Origin: Thermoplasmata archaeon
Lineage (GTDB): Archaea; Thermoplasmatota; Thermoplasmata; Lutacidiplasmatales; UBA184
Direction: 5' to 3'
DNA: 8,451 nucleotides
NCBI GenBank assembly: GCA_021798415.1
Contig: JAJZGO010000062.1
Span: 1-8,451, forward strand
Both the position numbers and the translations under genes were made by a program. Below, in pieces: positions 1 to 6,201 of the stretch (position 1 is its first letter; each line of letters opens with the position of its first letter). The notes beneath the pieces were generated by a model, which saw nothing but the letters and a program-made list of their open reading frames with translations, was not told the origin of the DNA and searched no databases.

Positions 1-1364
1 GGCCCGGGATGCTCCTCGGGGCCGGGGGGTACGCGCTCCCGTACGACGTCCCCGCGAACGAGTGGTTGCGCGTCCAGGGCAGTAAGCTCTCGAAGTCGCG
101 GACCGAGGACCGGGCGGCGTTCCTCCCCTCGATGCTCGAGAAGTATCCGCCCGACGTCATCCGGTTCTACGCGGCCGCGCTCGCGCCCCAGAACCACGAC
201 ACCGACCTCGACTGGGAGGAGTTCCACAAGCTGTCGGAAGAGGTCCTCGCGAACCAGTACGGCAACCTCGTCCAGCGGGCGCTCGTCCTCGTGCGCGACC
301 GGTACGGGGGCCGAATCCCGCCGCCACCGGACGGTTGGCGAAAGGACGCCCCCGGGGGGGCCGGCGCCGAGATCGCCTCCGCCCACGAGCGGATCGGCCG
401 GGAGTACGAGCTCGTTCACCTCAAGGAGGCCCTCGACCTGACGCTGGCCCAGGTCCGCGACGCGAACCGCCGGTTCCAGGAGGCGAAGCCGTGGAAGGCG
501 GAGGAGCCTCGTCGTGCCGAGATCGCGTACGAGACGGCGTGGTGGCTGAAGGCGATCGCGACGTGGCTCGCCCCGGTCCTCCCGTTTTCGAGCGCCGAGG
601 TCTACCGGATGCTCGGGTATCCGCAGGCTCCCTCGGCGGGCGACTGGGACCGCGTGCTCGCACCTCCTCCACCGGGCCAGGCGCTTGGCGAGGTTCGCCC
701 CCTCTTTCCGCGCCCGGCGGCGCCCGGCGCCGCCGCGCCGGTGGCGGCCCAACCCCCCCCGGCCCCCTCCCCCTCGCCCCTGATGGGCGCGACGACCCTC
801 TCGGTCCGCGCCGGCACGATCCGGAGCGTGAACGACCACCCGGCCGCGGACCGCCTCTACGTCCTCGAGGTCGACATCGGCGAGAACGTCCCCCGCACGG
901 TCGTCGCCGGCCTGAAGACCTCCTACGCGTCGGGCGAGCTCGTCGGTAAGCGGGTCGCGTTCCTCGCGAACCTGGCCCCCCGAACGATCCGGAGGATGAC
1001 GTCCCAGGGAATGGTGCTCGCCGCCGACCACGGGGAGCGCGCGGTCCTCCTCGAGCCTCCCGAGGGAGTCGCCTCCGGCGCGCCCGTCGCGGGGGCTCGC
1101 GTCGACGACCGAACGATCTCCTACGAGGAGTTCGCCTCGGTCCCCCTCGTGGTGGGCCGGGTCGGTGCGCCGGCGCCGGGCGGGGGATCCCGCGTCGACA
1201 TCGGCGGTCGGAGCGTGACCGTGGTCGGTGATTGGCCGGCGGGCACCCCTGCGGTCGTTCGGCTCGTACGGGCGGACGCGGAGGCCGGCGAGCTCCTCGC
1301 GTTCGGACCGGGACTCCCGGTGCGCCCGTCGGCGGAGGTTCCGCCCGGGGCCAAGGTCCGATGA
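1..1364 (+). CDS. metG: Methionyl-tRNA synthetase, 3' part, with fused C-terminal tRNA-binding OB domain
   Basis: Charges tRNA-Met with methionine in the cytoplasm. The window opens inside the gene, first whole codon at 3, so the HIGH half of the catalytic domain is outside. Seen: LPYDVPANEWL, then the KMSKS-loop variant KLSKS (84-98) and the DVIRFY and DTDLDWEEF segments typical of MetRS. The helical anticodon-binding domain follows to about 640 (NQYGNLVQRAL). A Pro/Ala-rich linker (about 711-780) leads to an EMAP-II/Trbp111-like OB fold from about 783, with NDHPAADRLYVLEVDIGE, a GL..Y..GELVGK..AFLANL stretch and GMVLAAD. After it, about 85 residues include ISYEEFASVPLVVGRV, which resembles the start of a second such domain. 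In many organisms the OB module is a separate beta subunit; here it is fused. The TGA stop overlaps the next start as ATGA. Identity is secure; the second partial OB domain is my inference. Confidence 0.95.
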   Translation, partial: PGMLLGAGGYALPYDVPANEWLRVQGSKLSKSRTEDRAAFLPSMLEKYPPDVIRFYAAALAPQNHDTDLDWEEFHKLSEEVLANQYGNLVQRALVLVRDRYGGRIPPPPDGWRKDAPGGAGAEIASAHERIGREYELVHLKEALDLTLAQVRDANRRFQEAKPWKAEEPRRAEIAYETAWWLKAIATWLAPVLPFSSAEVYRMLGYPQAPSAGDWDRVLAPPPPGQALGEVRPLFPRPAAPGAAAPVAAQPPPAPSPSPLMGATTLSVRAGTIRSVNDHPAADRLYVLEVDIGENVPRTVVAGLKTSYASGELVGKRVAFLANLAPRTIRRMTSQGMVLAADHGERAVLLEPPEGVASGAPVAGARVDDRTISYEEFASVPLVVGRVGAPAPGGGSRVDIGGRSVTVVGDWPAGTPAVVRLVRADAEAGELLAFGPGLPVRPSAEVPPGAKVR

Positions 1365-2041
1365 CGGGGACCGTTCGACTGGACCTCCACGTTCACTCGG
1401 CCCACTCTCCCGACTCCTCGCTCCGGCTCGAGGAGATCGTCGGGTTCCTCCCCCGCGCGGGCCTCCGCGGCTTCGCGCTCACCGACCACAACACGGTCGC
1501 GGGGCACCGGGAGCTCGCCCTTCTCGCGGCCCGTCACCCGGAGTTCCTCCTCCTCCCCGGCGTCGAGGTCTCGACCCTCGAAGGACACCTTCTCGTCTAC
1601 GGCGTGGGGGAGCTCCCTCCGATCCACCGGCCGGTGACCGAGACGATCGCGTGGGCCCGGGAGCACGGCGGGACCCCGGTCCTGGCCCATCCGTTCCGGC
1701 TCTCCCACGGTGTCGGTCGGGCGGTCGCGACGCAGGCCCCCGTGCCGGCGGTCGAGGTCGTCAACGGTCACACCTCCGCCCGGGCGAACGCGAGCGCCCG
1801 TAGGGTGGCCGCGGACCGAAAGCTCGGGGTCACCGGAGGGAGCGACGTCCACGTGGCCCGGGACCTCGGCCGCGCGTACACCGACTTTCCCGCCTCCGCC
1901 TCCACCCCCCGAGAGCTCCTCGACGCGCTCGCCTCCGGTCTCACCTCGGCCGGCGGTCGGTCGTTGACCTGGTCCGGGCGACTTCGGGTGGGCGCACGGA
2001 CGTTCGGGCTACTCGCGCGCCGCGGATTCCGACCGATCTAG
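1361..2041 (+). CDS. PHP-domain metal-dependent phosphoesterase
   Basis: A complete 226-residue PHP-family hydrolase; members cleave phosphoester bonds with two or three bound metal ions. All expected metal ligands are visible: LHVHS (H10, H12), D18, TDHN (D42, H43), GVEV (E69), GHLLVYG (H76), LAHPFR (H110), VVNGH (N135) and SDVHVA (D162, H164). The family includes the RNase AM/YciV nucleases, histidinol phosphatases and the PHP domains of DNA polymerases; the short stand-alone form with this motif order is closest to the YciV-like group. Substrate is unknown. The start is the ATG that overlaps the MetRS stop (ATGA), giving a normal PHP N-terminus (MTGTVRLDLHVHS); an in-frame start further upstream would add 43 Arg/Gly-rich residues that are only MetRS coding read out of frame. 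The overlap implies co-transcription and coupled translation with MetRS, so a role in RNA or nucleotide turnover is plausible but unproven. The last roughly 40 residues are basic and not recognised. Confidence 0.88.
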   Translation: MTGTVRLDLHVHSAHSPDSSLRLEEIVGFLPRAGLRGFALTDHNTVAGHRELALLAARHPEFLLLPGVEVSTLEGHLLVYGVGELPPIHRPVTETIAWAREHGGTPVLAHPFRLSHGVGRAVATQAPVPAVEVVNGHTSARANASARRVAADRKLGVTGGSDVHVARDLGRAYTDFPASASTPRELLDALASGLTSAGGRSLTWSGRLRVGARTFGLLARRGFRPI

Positions 2042-2112
2042 ACGATACGGGGCGGGTCGGTCGTCCCCTCCCGTCTCCCCGCCCGGATCGCCCGGCGTGC
2101 ACCTTGGGCGCG

Positions 2113-2133
2113 CGCCCTCCTCTCGGGAGGGCG
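2113..2133 (+). repeat. Perfect 8-bp inverted repeat (hairpin)
   Basis: CGCCCTCC (2113-2120) and GGAGGGCG (2126-2133) form a perfect 8-bp stem with a 5-nt TCTCG loop, 72 nt after the PHP stop. No T-run follows, so a classical terminator is not supported; it may stabilise or end the metG-PHP message. Chance is not negligible in DNA this GC-rich. Confidence 0.4.
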
Positions 2134-2200
2134 TTCGTCCCGATCCGGCCGCACGGCCCCACCCGCGCGGCGTTCCGGGCCTTGCTCCCCATCCTGAGGG

Positions 2201-2207
2201 CTTTAAG
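2201..2207 (+). promoter_or_regulatory. Archaeal box A (TATA) promoter of tRNA-Cys
   Basis: CTTTAAG sits in otherwise GC-rich DNA, its centre 28 nt before the first base of tRNA-Cys. This is the expected TBP site spacing in archaea for transcription starting at or next to the mature 5' end. It sets the spacing used to judge the other promoters here. Confidence 0.7.
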
Positions 2208-2231
2208 CCCCCCACCCATCGGGGCCCCCGC

Positions 2232-2304
2232 GCCGAGGTGGCAGAATGGTTAATGCGACGGACTGCAGATCCGTTTCCTGGGGGTTCGATTCCCTCCCTC
2301 GGCT
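2232..2304 (+). tRNA. tRNA-Cys (GCA)
   Basis: The full cloverleaf can be paired by hand. Acceptor stem GCCGAGG (2232-2238) pairs with CCTCGGC (2297-2303). The D arm is 2241-2256. Anticodon stem ACGGA (2258-2262) pairs with TCCGT (2270-2274) around loop CTGCAGA, anticodon GCA at 2265-2267. The variable loop is 5 nt (2275-2279). The T stem is 2280-2284 with 2292-2296, loop TTCGATT, with one G-U pair. The discriminator is U73 (2304), a known identity base for cysteinyl-tRNA synthetase. There is no intron and CCA is not encoded (CGG follows), so CCA must be added after transcription. The gene stands alone with its own promoter. Confidence 0.98.
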
Positions 2305-2369
2305 CGGCCTCCTTGTCCCTAGGTGGGGGTGCCCGTGGGACGGGCTGGCGATAGACGACGCTCCGATGC

Positions 2370-2381
2370 CCTCACGTGAGG
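2370..2381. repeat. 12-bp perfect palindrome centred on CACGTG
   Basis: CCTCACGTGAGG reads identically on both strands. It lies 66 nt after tRNA-Cys in non-coding sequence and could be a dimeric regulator site or an RNA stem. The core CACGTG recurs at 2489-2494 and 2786-2791 in the same intergenic region. No regulator can be named. Confidence 0.45.
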
Positions 2382-2670
2382 ACGCACCCTGGTCCGCCGC
2401 TTGAGCGCGAGATGCTCTCCTGCGGGGGGGGCGAGCTAGAAGCCAAGGGATGGAACCCCTCGCTCCCGTCCCTCCCCCGGGTTCCGCCCACGTGACGATC
2501 CCGAGGGCCGCCGGGAACCCGCCGTCGGTTCCCCTCCGATCCGCGCTCCCCCCGCGCCCGAGGTCCGCGCAGTCCAGGGTCTCGAGGCCAAGATGCGCCG
2601 GCGAGGGCGGTCCGCACGCGATGCCCCCCATGCTCCCACGGAACCGCGGTCCGTAGCGGACGTACTCCGG

Positions 2671-2706
2671 GGGGCGATCCCGGAAAAGGAGACCGGGGGT
2701 CGCCCC
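2671..2706 (+). other. Strong hairpin A in intergenic region
   Basis: GGGGCGA (2671-2677) pairs perfectly with TCGCCCC (2700-2706), and inside it CCCGG (2679-2683) pairs with CCGGG (2693-2697). The closing loop is purine-rich, AAAAGGAGA (2684-2692). That is 12 base pairs with one small internal loop, the strongest local structure seen between the tRNA and the thioredoxin gene. Confidence 0.5.
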
Positions 2707-2730
2707 GAGGAGGACACAGAGCCCGGTCTC
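2689..2730 (+). other. Hairpin B, mutually exclusive with hairpin A
   Basis: GAGACCGGG (2689-2697) is perfectly complementary to CCCGGTCTC (2722-2730), a 9-bp stem around a 24-nt loop. It uses the same CCGGG (2693-2697) that closes hairpin A, so the two cannot form together in one RNA. Such an arrangement resembles a switch, but no ligand-binding core is recognised. Confidence 0.4.
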
Positions 2731-2916
2731 TACGCAGCGGTAAACGTCACCACACCCCGTTGGCCATGACGATCTTCGGGGCTGCCACGTGATCCGACCG
2801 TGGGGAGCCTCTTCCTGGCTCCTCCCTCATCCCGTCGGGAGACCGACCGGAGGCCGGCACGCCCGCGGCTCCCCCAGAAGGTCGTCGGGGCACGTTCGCC
2901 CGGTCCCACGACGAAC

Positions 2917-2924
2917 GTAAAAAG
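2917..2924 (+). promoter_or_regulatory. TATA-like box upstream of thioredoxin
   Basis: GTAAAAAG is the only A-rich run nearby. Its centre is about 37 nt before ATG 2958, predicting a leader of roughly 10 nt by the spacing seen at tRNA-Cys. A GAGGT ribosome-site match (2946-2950) lies 7 nt before the ATG, close to the predicted 5' end. Confidence 0.5.
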
Positions 2925-2957
2925 GTGCGACCGGATCCTTCGCCCGAGGTACTACGT

Positions 2958-3434
2958 ATGGCCGGACGGCCCCCGGCGCCTTCCGAGATTCAGGCACCCG
3001 ACTTCGACGGCGACACGGACGAGCTCGAGTCGATTCGGGCGCGGATGCGTTCCGAGATCCTCGCCGCCCGCAGCGCTCCCGTCGCTCCCCCGGCCCCGCC
3101 CGCGCACCCGACCGACCTGACCGCCACGACGTTCGACCGGTTCCTCGCCGACAACGAACGGGTGGTGATCGATGTCTGGGCCCCGTGGTGCGGCCCTTGC
3201 CGTGCCTTCTCGCCGATCCTCGACGCCCTGGCCGTGTCGCTCGCACCGGCGGTCCGGTTCGGCAAGGTCAACTCGGACGCCGAGCCGGGGATCGCCGGCC
3301 GCTTCGGCGTGACGGGGATCCCGACGGTGCTCAGCTTCCGCCGGTCGAAGCTGGTCGACCGCTTTTCGGGAGCCCACCCGAAGGATGTCGTGGAGACCCG
3401 GCTCCGCCGCTTCCTCGGACTCCCCGGGCGCTGA
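2958..3434 (+). CDS. Thioredoxin with N-terminal extension
   Basis: A 158-residue cytoplasmic protein disulfide reductase. The thioredoxin fold occupies about residues 52-158: VVIDVWAPWCGPC carries the redox pair C78/C81 in the canonical CGPC site, with W77 and buried D72; G120-I-P-T gives the cis-proline P122. The usual domain is 105-110 residues; here about 50 extra residues precede it. They comprise an acidic start, a predicted charged helix (DELESIRARMRSEILAA, about 21-37) and a Pro/Ala linker (38-51). There is no signal peptide or membrane segment. Start choice: ATG 2958 has GAGGT 7 nt upstream; an in-frame GTG at 2925 would sit against the TATA box and is unlikely. It is a single gene, convergent with the universal stress protein across 60 nt. 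No reductase partner is nearby. Confidence 0.92.
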   Translation: MAGRPPAPSEIQAPDFDGDTDELESIRARMRSEILAARSAPVAPPAPPAHPTDLTATTFDRFLADNERVVIDVWAPWCGPCRAFSPILDALAVSLAPAVRFGKVNSDAEPGIAGRFGVTGIPTVLSFRRSKLVDRFSGAHPKDVVETRLRRFLGLPGR

Positions 3435-3494
3435 GAAGAAGGGGCGATCCCGGCGGGACCGGCGTCGGGTCGCGCGGGGAGTCCCTTCGGACGG

Positions 3495-3965
3495 TCACAT
3501 CGCCCGGGAACCGCGGCCCCGCCGCGGAGCGCCCGGGGATTTCACGACGAGTACCGAACAGCGCGCGTGGTGGAGGATCCCGTCCGAGACGCTCCCGAGG
3601 AAGAACCGCCCCGCCTCGGAGAGCCCCCGGGAACCCACGACGATCAGGCTCGGAGGGTGCTTCTCGGCGCGGTCGAGGATCTGGTCGACGGGGTCCCCCT
3701 CGAGGAGGGTCGTCTCGACCCGGACGGGGCCGCTCTGCTCGATCTTGAGCTTCACCTCGGCGAGCATCCGACGGGCCGCTTCGATCGTCTCGGCGACCGA
3801 GTCGCCCGGCGGCATCTCTATGCCGTAGGCGGCGGCGATGATCGGGATCACGCAGACGAGGGAGAGGGTGGCCCCGGCAGTCTTAGCGAGGTCGAGCGCC
3901 TGTGCGAGCGCGGCCTCCGAGGGTTTCGAGCCGTCGTACGCCACGAGGATCGACGTGAGCGCCAT
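3495..3965 (-). CDS. Universal stress protein (UspA family, ATP-binding type)
   Basis: A 156-residue single-domain Usp, a soluble alpha/beta nucleotide-binding protein usually linked to stress or energy-state signalling. Seen: the N-terminal ILVAYDGS with D11, and the full ATP-binding signature G-x2-G-x9-G-S (G111, G114, G124, S125) in VVGSRGLSEAGRFFLGS. The ending HARCSVLVVK is typical, and a short basic tail (PRRGRGSR) follows. Length is normal for the family. ATG 3965 gives the standard start MALTSILVAYDGS; longer in-frame readings upstream are shadows of the neighbouring nucleotidyltransferase gene on the other strand. No ribosome site precedes the ATG, consistent with a leaderless message. 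It is divergent from the nucleotidyltransferase (183 nt between starts) and convergent with thioredoxin. Its partner or trigger is unknown. Confidence 0.93.
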   Translation of the reverse strand: MALTSILVAYDGSKPSEAALAQALDLAKTAGATLSLVCVIPIIAAAYGIEMPPGDSVAETIEAARRMLAEVKLKIEQSGPVRVETTLLEGDPVDQILDRAEKHPPSLIVVGSRGLSEAGRFFLGSVSDGILHHARCSVLVVKSPGAPRRGRGSRAM

Positions 3966-3988
3966 CGAAGTGGCGATCGGGCGCGCAC

Positions 3989-3996
3989 GGATAGCC
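3989..3996 (-). promoter_or_regulatory. Weak TATA-like box of the universal stress protein gene
   Basis: GGCTATCC on the minus strand is centred about 27 nt before ATG 3965. At the tRNA-Cys spacing, transcription would start at the ATG itself, a leaderless message. The match to an archaeal box is weak, so this rests mostly on position. Confidence 0.35.
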
Positions 3997-4114
3997 GTTG
4001 GGGCGTGGGTCTCGATCCGGGCTTCGCGCCCGCCCGCGAGGGGTCCTCCGAGGGCGTCGGTCCCGGCTCCGGGGGCCTTCGGGAACCGACCGCCCGGGTC
4101 GCGCGCTCCGTCGA

Positions 4115-4120
4115 GGATAA
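4115..4120 (+). promoter_or_regulatory. TATA-like box of the nucleotidyltransferase gene
   Basis: GATAAT lies 29-34 nt before ATG 4149 in a GC-rich surround. The expected start of transcription is within about 5 nt of the ATG, so the message is probably leaderless or nearly so. No ribosome site is seen before the ATG. Confidence 0.45.
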
Positions 4121-4148
4121 TGAGGGAGCCGTGCATCGCGGGGTCGCG

Positions 4149-5123
4149 ATGAAGGCGCTCGTGCTGATCGGGGGGTTCGGGACCCGACTGCGTCCGATCA
4201 CCCTCACGGTCCCGAAGCAGCTGATCCCGCTCGCGGGAAAGCCGATGCTCTACCACGTCCTCGACCTTTTGCCGGCGGACGTCGACGAGGTCGTGCTCGC
4301 GACCGGCTACAAGGCCGACCTGATCGACGCCTACGTCCGCGAGCACCCGCTCCGCTGGCCGGTCCGCACGGTGCCCGAGGCGGAGCCGCTCGGCACGGGC
4401 GGCGGGATGAAGAACGCCGGGTCGGGGATGTCGGACCCGTTCTACCTGCTCAACTCCGACGTCATCGCCTCCGTCGAACTCGCGAAGGTCGCCGACGCCC
4501 ACGCGGCCCGCGGCGGGGTCGGGGTGATGACCCTCGCCGAGGTCGACGACCCCCGCCCGTACGGCGTCGCGGCGCTGGGAGAGAACGACCGCATCACCGG
4601 GTTCGTCGAGAAGCCCGAGCCCGAGCGGGCGCCGTCCCGATGGATCAACGCGGGGCTCGCGGTCTACGCGCGCGAGGTTCTCGACGCCATCCCGGGCGGA
4701 CGACCGGTCAGCTTCGAGCGGGAGGTCGTCCCCGGCCTCCTCGAGCGCGGGCTCTACGGGTACCGGCTGACGGGCTACTGGGACGACGCCGGGACCCCCG
4801 AGCGGCTCCTGCGCTCCCAGCGCCTCCTCTTCGAGGACGGCCGCGCGGGCCGTTCCCGTCTTCCCGCCGGGGCGTTCGGCACGGGTCCCGTGGCCGCGAT
4901 GGCCGGAGCGAGCGCCGAGGGGGCGTCGTTCGGGCCCCATGTGACCCTCGGCCCGGGGGTCCGGGTCGAGGCCGGAGCTCACGTCGAGAACTCGATCCTG
5001 ATGGAGGGGACGCACGTCGAGCGCGAGGCGACGGTCGTCGGGAGCATCCTCGGGCCGCATACGCGGGTGCGCGCGGGCCACCGGGTCGCCGGCCAGGTGC
5101 TCGGCGAGCGCGCGGAGGCGTGA
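4149..5123 (+). CDS. NDP-sugar pyrophosphorylase-like nucleotidyltransferase with left-handed beta-helix tail
   Basis: A 324-residue enzyme of the sugar-1-phosphate nucleotidylyltransferase family, joining NTP and sugar-1-phosphate to NDP-sugar plus pyrophosphate. Seen: the nucleotide loop GGFGTRLRPITLTVPKQ (G8-G9-F-G-T-R13, K23), LGTGGGMKNA (81-90), the metal-site aspartate in LNSD (D104), FVEKP (E154, K155), WINAGL (N167, G169) and YWDDAGTPE (210-218). Residues about 255-320 are hexapeptide repeats (left-handed beta-helix). The core resembles mannose-1-phosphate guanylyltransferase (GMPPB-like) and glucose-1-phosphate nucleotidyltransferases; sugar and base specificity cannot be read here. 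It probably feeds glycan or glycolipid synthesis. ATG 4149 gives the canonical MKALVLIGGFGTRLRP start; an in-frame GTG at 4131 would add six residues and is less likely. It stands alone, convergent with the dehydrogenase across 39 nt. Confidence 0.92.
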   Translation: MKALVLIGGFGTRLRPITLTVPKQLIPLAGKPMLYHVLDLLPADVDEVVLATGYKADLIDAYVREHPLRWPVRTVPEAEPLGTGGGMKNAGSGMSDPFYLLNSDVIASVELAKVADAHAARGGVGVMTLAEVDDPRPYGVAALGENDRITGFVEKPEPERAPSRWINAGLAVYAREVLDAIPGGRPVSFEREVVPGLLERGLYGYRLTGYWDDAGTPERLLRSQRLLFEDGRAGRSRLPAGAFGTGPVAAMAGASAEGASFGPHVTLGPGVRVEAGAHVENSILMEGTHVEREATVVGSILGPHTRVRAGHRVAGQVLGERAEA

Positions 5124-5162
5124 GTCGGCCGGCCGACCGCGGCGCCGGTCCCGCGGCCGGGT

Positions 5163-6200
5163 CTACTCCGACGGTCCGGTGACGACGACCTTCACCGCGT
5201 CCGCCGGCCGGGCGGCGATCCGGAACGCTTCCTGGATCTGGGAGAGCGGAAGGCGGTGCGAGACGAGGTCGGAGAGCACGAGCTCCCCCGAGACGACCCG
5301 ACGGTGGACCTCGGCGATGTCGGGCTCGGTGGTCGCGTAGGACGGAACGAGGCGGACGCCGCGGAGGTAGAGGTCCTGGAGGTCCGCGTCGAGCCGGCTT
5401 CCCGGCTCGGGGAGGCCGAAGAGGGTCACCGTGCCGCCGCGGCGGACGATCTCGGTCGCGGTCCGGACCACCGACGGATGGCCGGTGGCGACGACCGCCA
5501 CGTCGACGCCTCGGCCTCCCGTCGCCCGGTCGACGGCGGCGCGGGCCGCGCCCTCCTCGCGGGGGTCGACGGTCGCGTCGATCCCTCCTCGCTCGGCCGC
5601 GGCGCGTCGTAGCGGCGCGATCTCGGTGCCGCCGACCCACGCGGCCCCGAGCGATCGGGCGAGCCGGGCGCAGAGGAGCCCGACCGGCCCGAGCCCAAGG
5701 ACGAAGACGCTCGCGCGCTCGGGCAGGCCGACCCGCTTGAGGGCGGTGAGGGCGCAACCGGCCGGCTCGAGGAGGGTCCCGGACCCCCAGTCGACCGCCG
5801 GGTCGAGCGGGAGGACCGCGCGGCGCTCGACGTTCTCCTTCGGCACCCGGAAGACCTCCGCGAAGCCCCCCGGGTCGAGGTTCGTCCGGGAGTAGGTGGG
5901 GCAGAAGGTGTAGTCCCCGCGGGCGCAGACGTCGCAGGTGTAGCACGGCACGTGGTGGTGTACGAAAACGCGGGCTCCCGGCGCGAGCCCCTCGACGCCG
6001 TCGCCGACGCGCGCGATGCGGCCGACCGGCTCGTGCCCGAGGACGCCCGCGGAGCGGTAGTTCCCGCGCAGCTTCTCGAGGTCGGTCCCGCAGACGCCGC
6101 ACTCGGCGAGGGCGACCGTCACCTCACCGGGTCCGGGGACCGGCTCGGGGACGTCGACGAGCGCGACCCCGTTCGCCTCCGAGAGACGGCCGAACTTCAT
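5163..6200 (-). CDS. Zinc-dependent medium-chain alcohol/polyol dehydrogenase
   Basis: A 345-residue NAD(P)-dependent MDR-superfamily oxidoreductase. Catalytic zinc ligands: C37 (CGVCGTD), H56-E57 (GHEPVG) and E145 (LLEPAG). Structural zinc ligands: C86, C89, C92 and C100 (CYTCDVCARGDYTFC). The Rossmann loop GLGPVGLL gives G169-x-G171-x2-G174. The acidic residue after the second strand lies in GTEIAP, favouring NAD over NADP (inference). Relatives oxidise threonine, sorbitol, glucose or inositol-type substrates; the DPGGFAEVFRVP stretch fits the threonine/polyol dehydrogenase branch, with the actual substrate unknown. ATG 6200 lies one base after the aminotransferase stop; an in-frame GTG at 6224 would add eight residues and overlap that gene, so ATG is preferred. 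No ribosome site is obvious. It is the second gene of the operon, so it probably acts on the aminotransferase product or a related alcohol/keto pair. Confidence 0.93.
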   Translation of the reverse strand: MKFGRLSEANGVALVDVPEPVPGPGEVTVALAECGVCGTDLEKLRGNYRSAGVLGHEPVGRIARVGDGVEGLAPGARVFVHHHVPCYTCDVCARGDYTFCPTYSRTNLDPGGFAEVFRVPKENVERRAVLPLDPAVDWGSGTLLEPAGCALTALKRVGLPERASVFVLGLGPVGLLCARLARSLGAAWVGGTEIAPLRRAAAERGGIDATVDPREEGAARAAVDRATGGRGVDVAVVATGHPSVVRTATEIVRRGGTVTLFGLPEPGSRLDADLQDLYLRGVRLVPSYATTEPDIAEVHRRVVSGELVLSDLVSHRLPLSQIQEAFRIAARPADAVKVVVTGPSE

Positions 6201-6201
6201 G

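Larger units (their letters stand above)
2305..2916. other. Long unassigned intergenic region, hairpin-rich
   Basis: About 610 nt between tRNA-Cys and the thioredoxin promoter without a believable protein gene. Reading frames here are short, in conflicting phases, rich in Arg/Pro/Gly, and none resembles a known protein. Several inverted repeats are visible: GCCCGT/ACGGGC with a 3-nt loop (2331-2345), GGGTGC/GCACCC (2327-2332 with 2384-2389), GTCCG/CGGAC with a TAG loop (2649-2661), CCACG/CGTGG (2785-2803), GGAGCC/GGCTCC with a 7-nt loop (2804-2822), and GTCGG/CCGAC closing a GAGA tetraloop (2834-2847). Two larger hairpins are listed separately. A structured non-coding RNA is possible, but I cannot match it to RNase P RNA, SRP RNA or rRNA, and high GC content alone makes many short stems. 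Confidence 0.4.

Noticed and set aside
783..1364. Separate stand-alone tRNA-binding protein starting at internal ATG 783
   Set aside because: The MetRS frame is open through a normal linker with no stop, no ribosome site precedes ATG 783, and fused forms are well known.
2203..2631. 142-codon minus-strand reading frame across the tRNA-Cys
   Set aside because: It ends antisense through the tRNA, giving a RESNPQETDLQSVAL-type peptide, a familiar artefact of translating tRNA genes. The rest is low-complexity and matches nothing I know.
2671..2706. SRP RNA helix 8, suggested by CCCGGAAAAGGAG
   Set aside because: The GGAA tetraloop is not closed by the right pair and the conserved GGAGCAG/CAGG internal loop is absent.
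2391..2725. Possible RNase P RNA: CGCTTGAG (2398), CTAGA (2436), GATGG and ACAGAGCCCGG (2716) recall conserved RNase P pieces
   Set aside because: The spacing is wrong (about 270 nt between the last two blocks), the GGAAAGTCC element is missing, and I cannot build helix P4. It remains worth a covariance-model search but is not a call.
2925..2957. Earlier GTG start for thioredoxin
   Set aside because: It lies directly against the TATA-like box, so it would probably fall before the transcript begins. ATG 2958 has a GAGGT site at good spacing.
3495..5081. 528-codon minus-strand frame opposite the nucleotidyltransferase
   Set aside because: Only its last 156 codons, from ATG 3965, are the universal stress protein. 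The upstream part is the antisense of the nucleotidyltransferase gene, kept open by high GC content.
4708..6102. 464-codon Arg/Pro-rich frame on the minus strand
   Set aside because: It is a shifted reading of the zinc dehydrogenase and the antisense of the nucleotidyltransferase, with no domain and a composition typical of GC-rich shadows.
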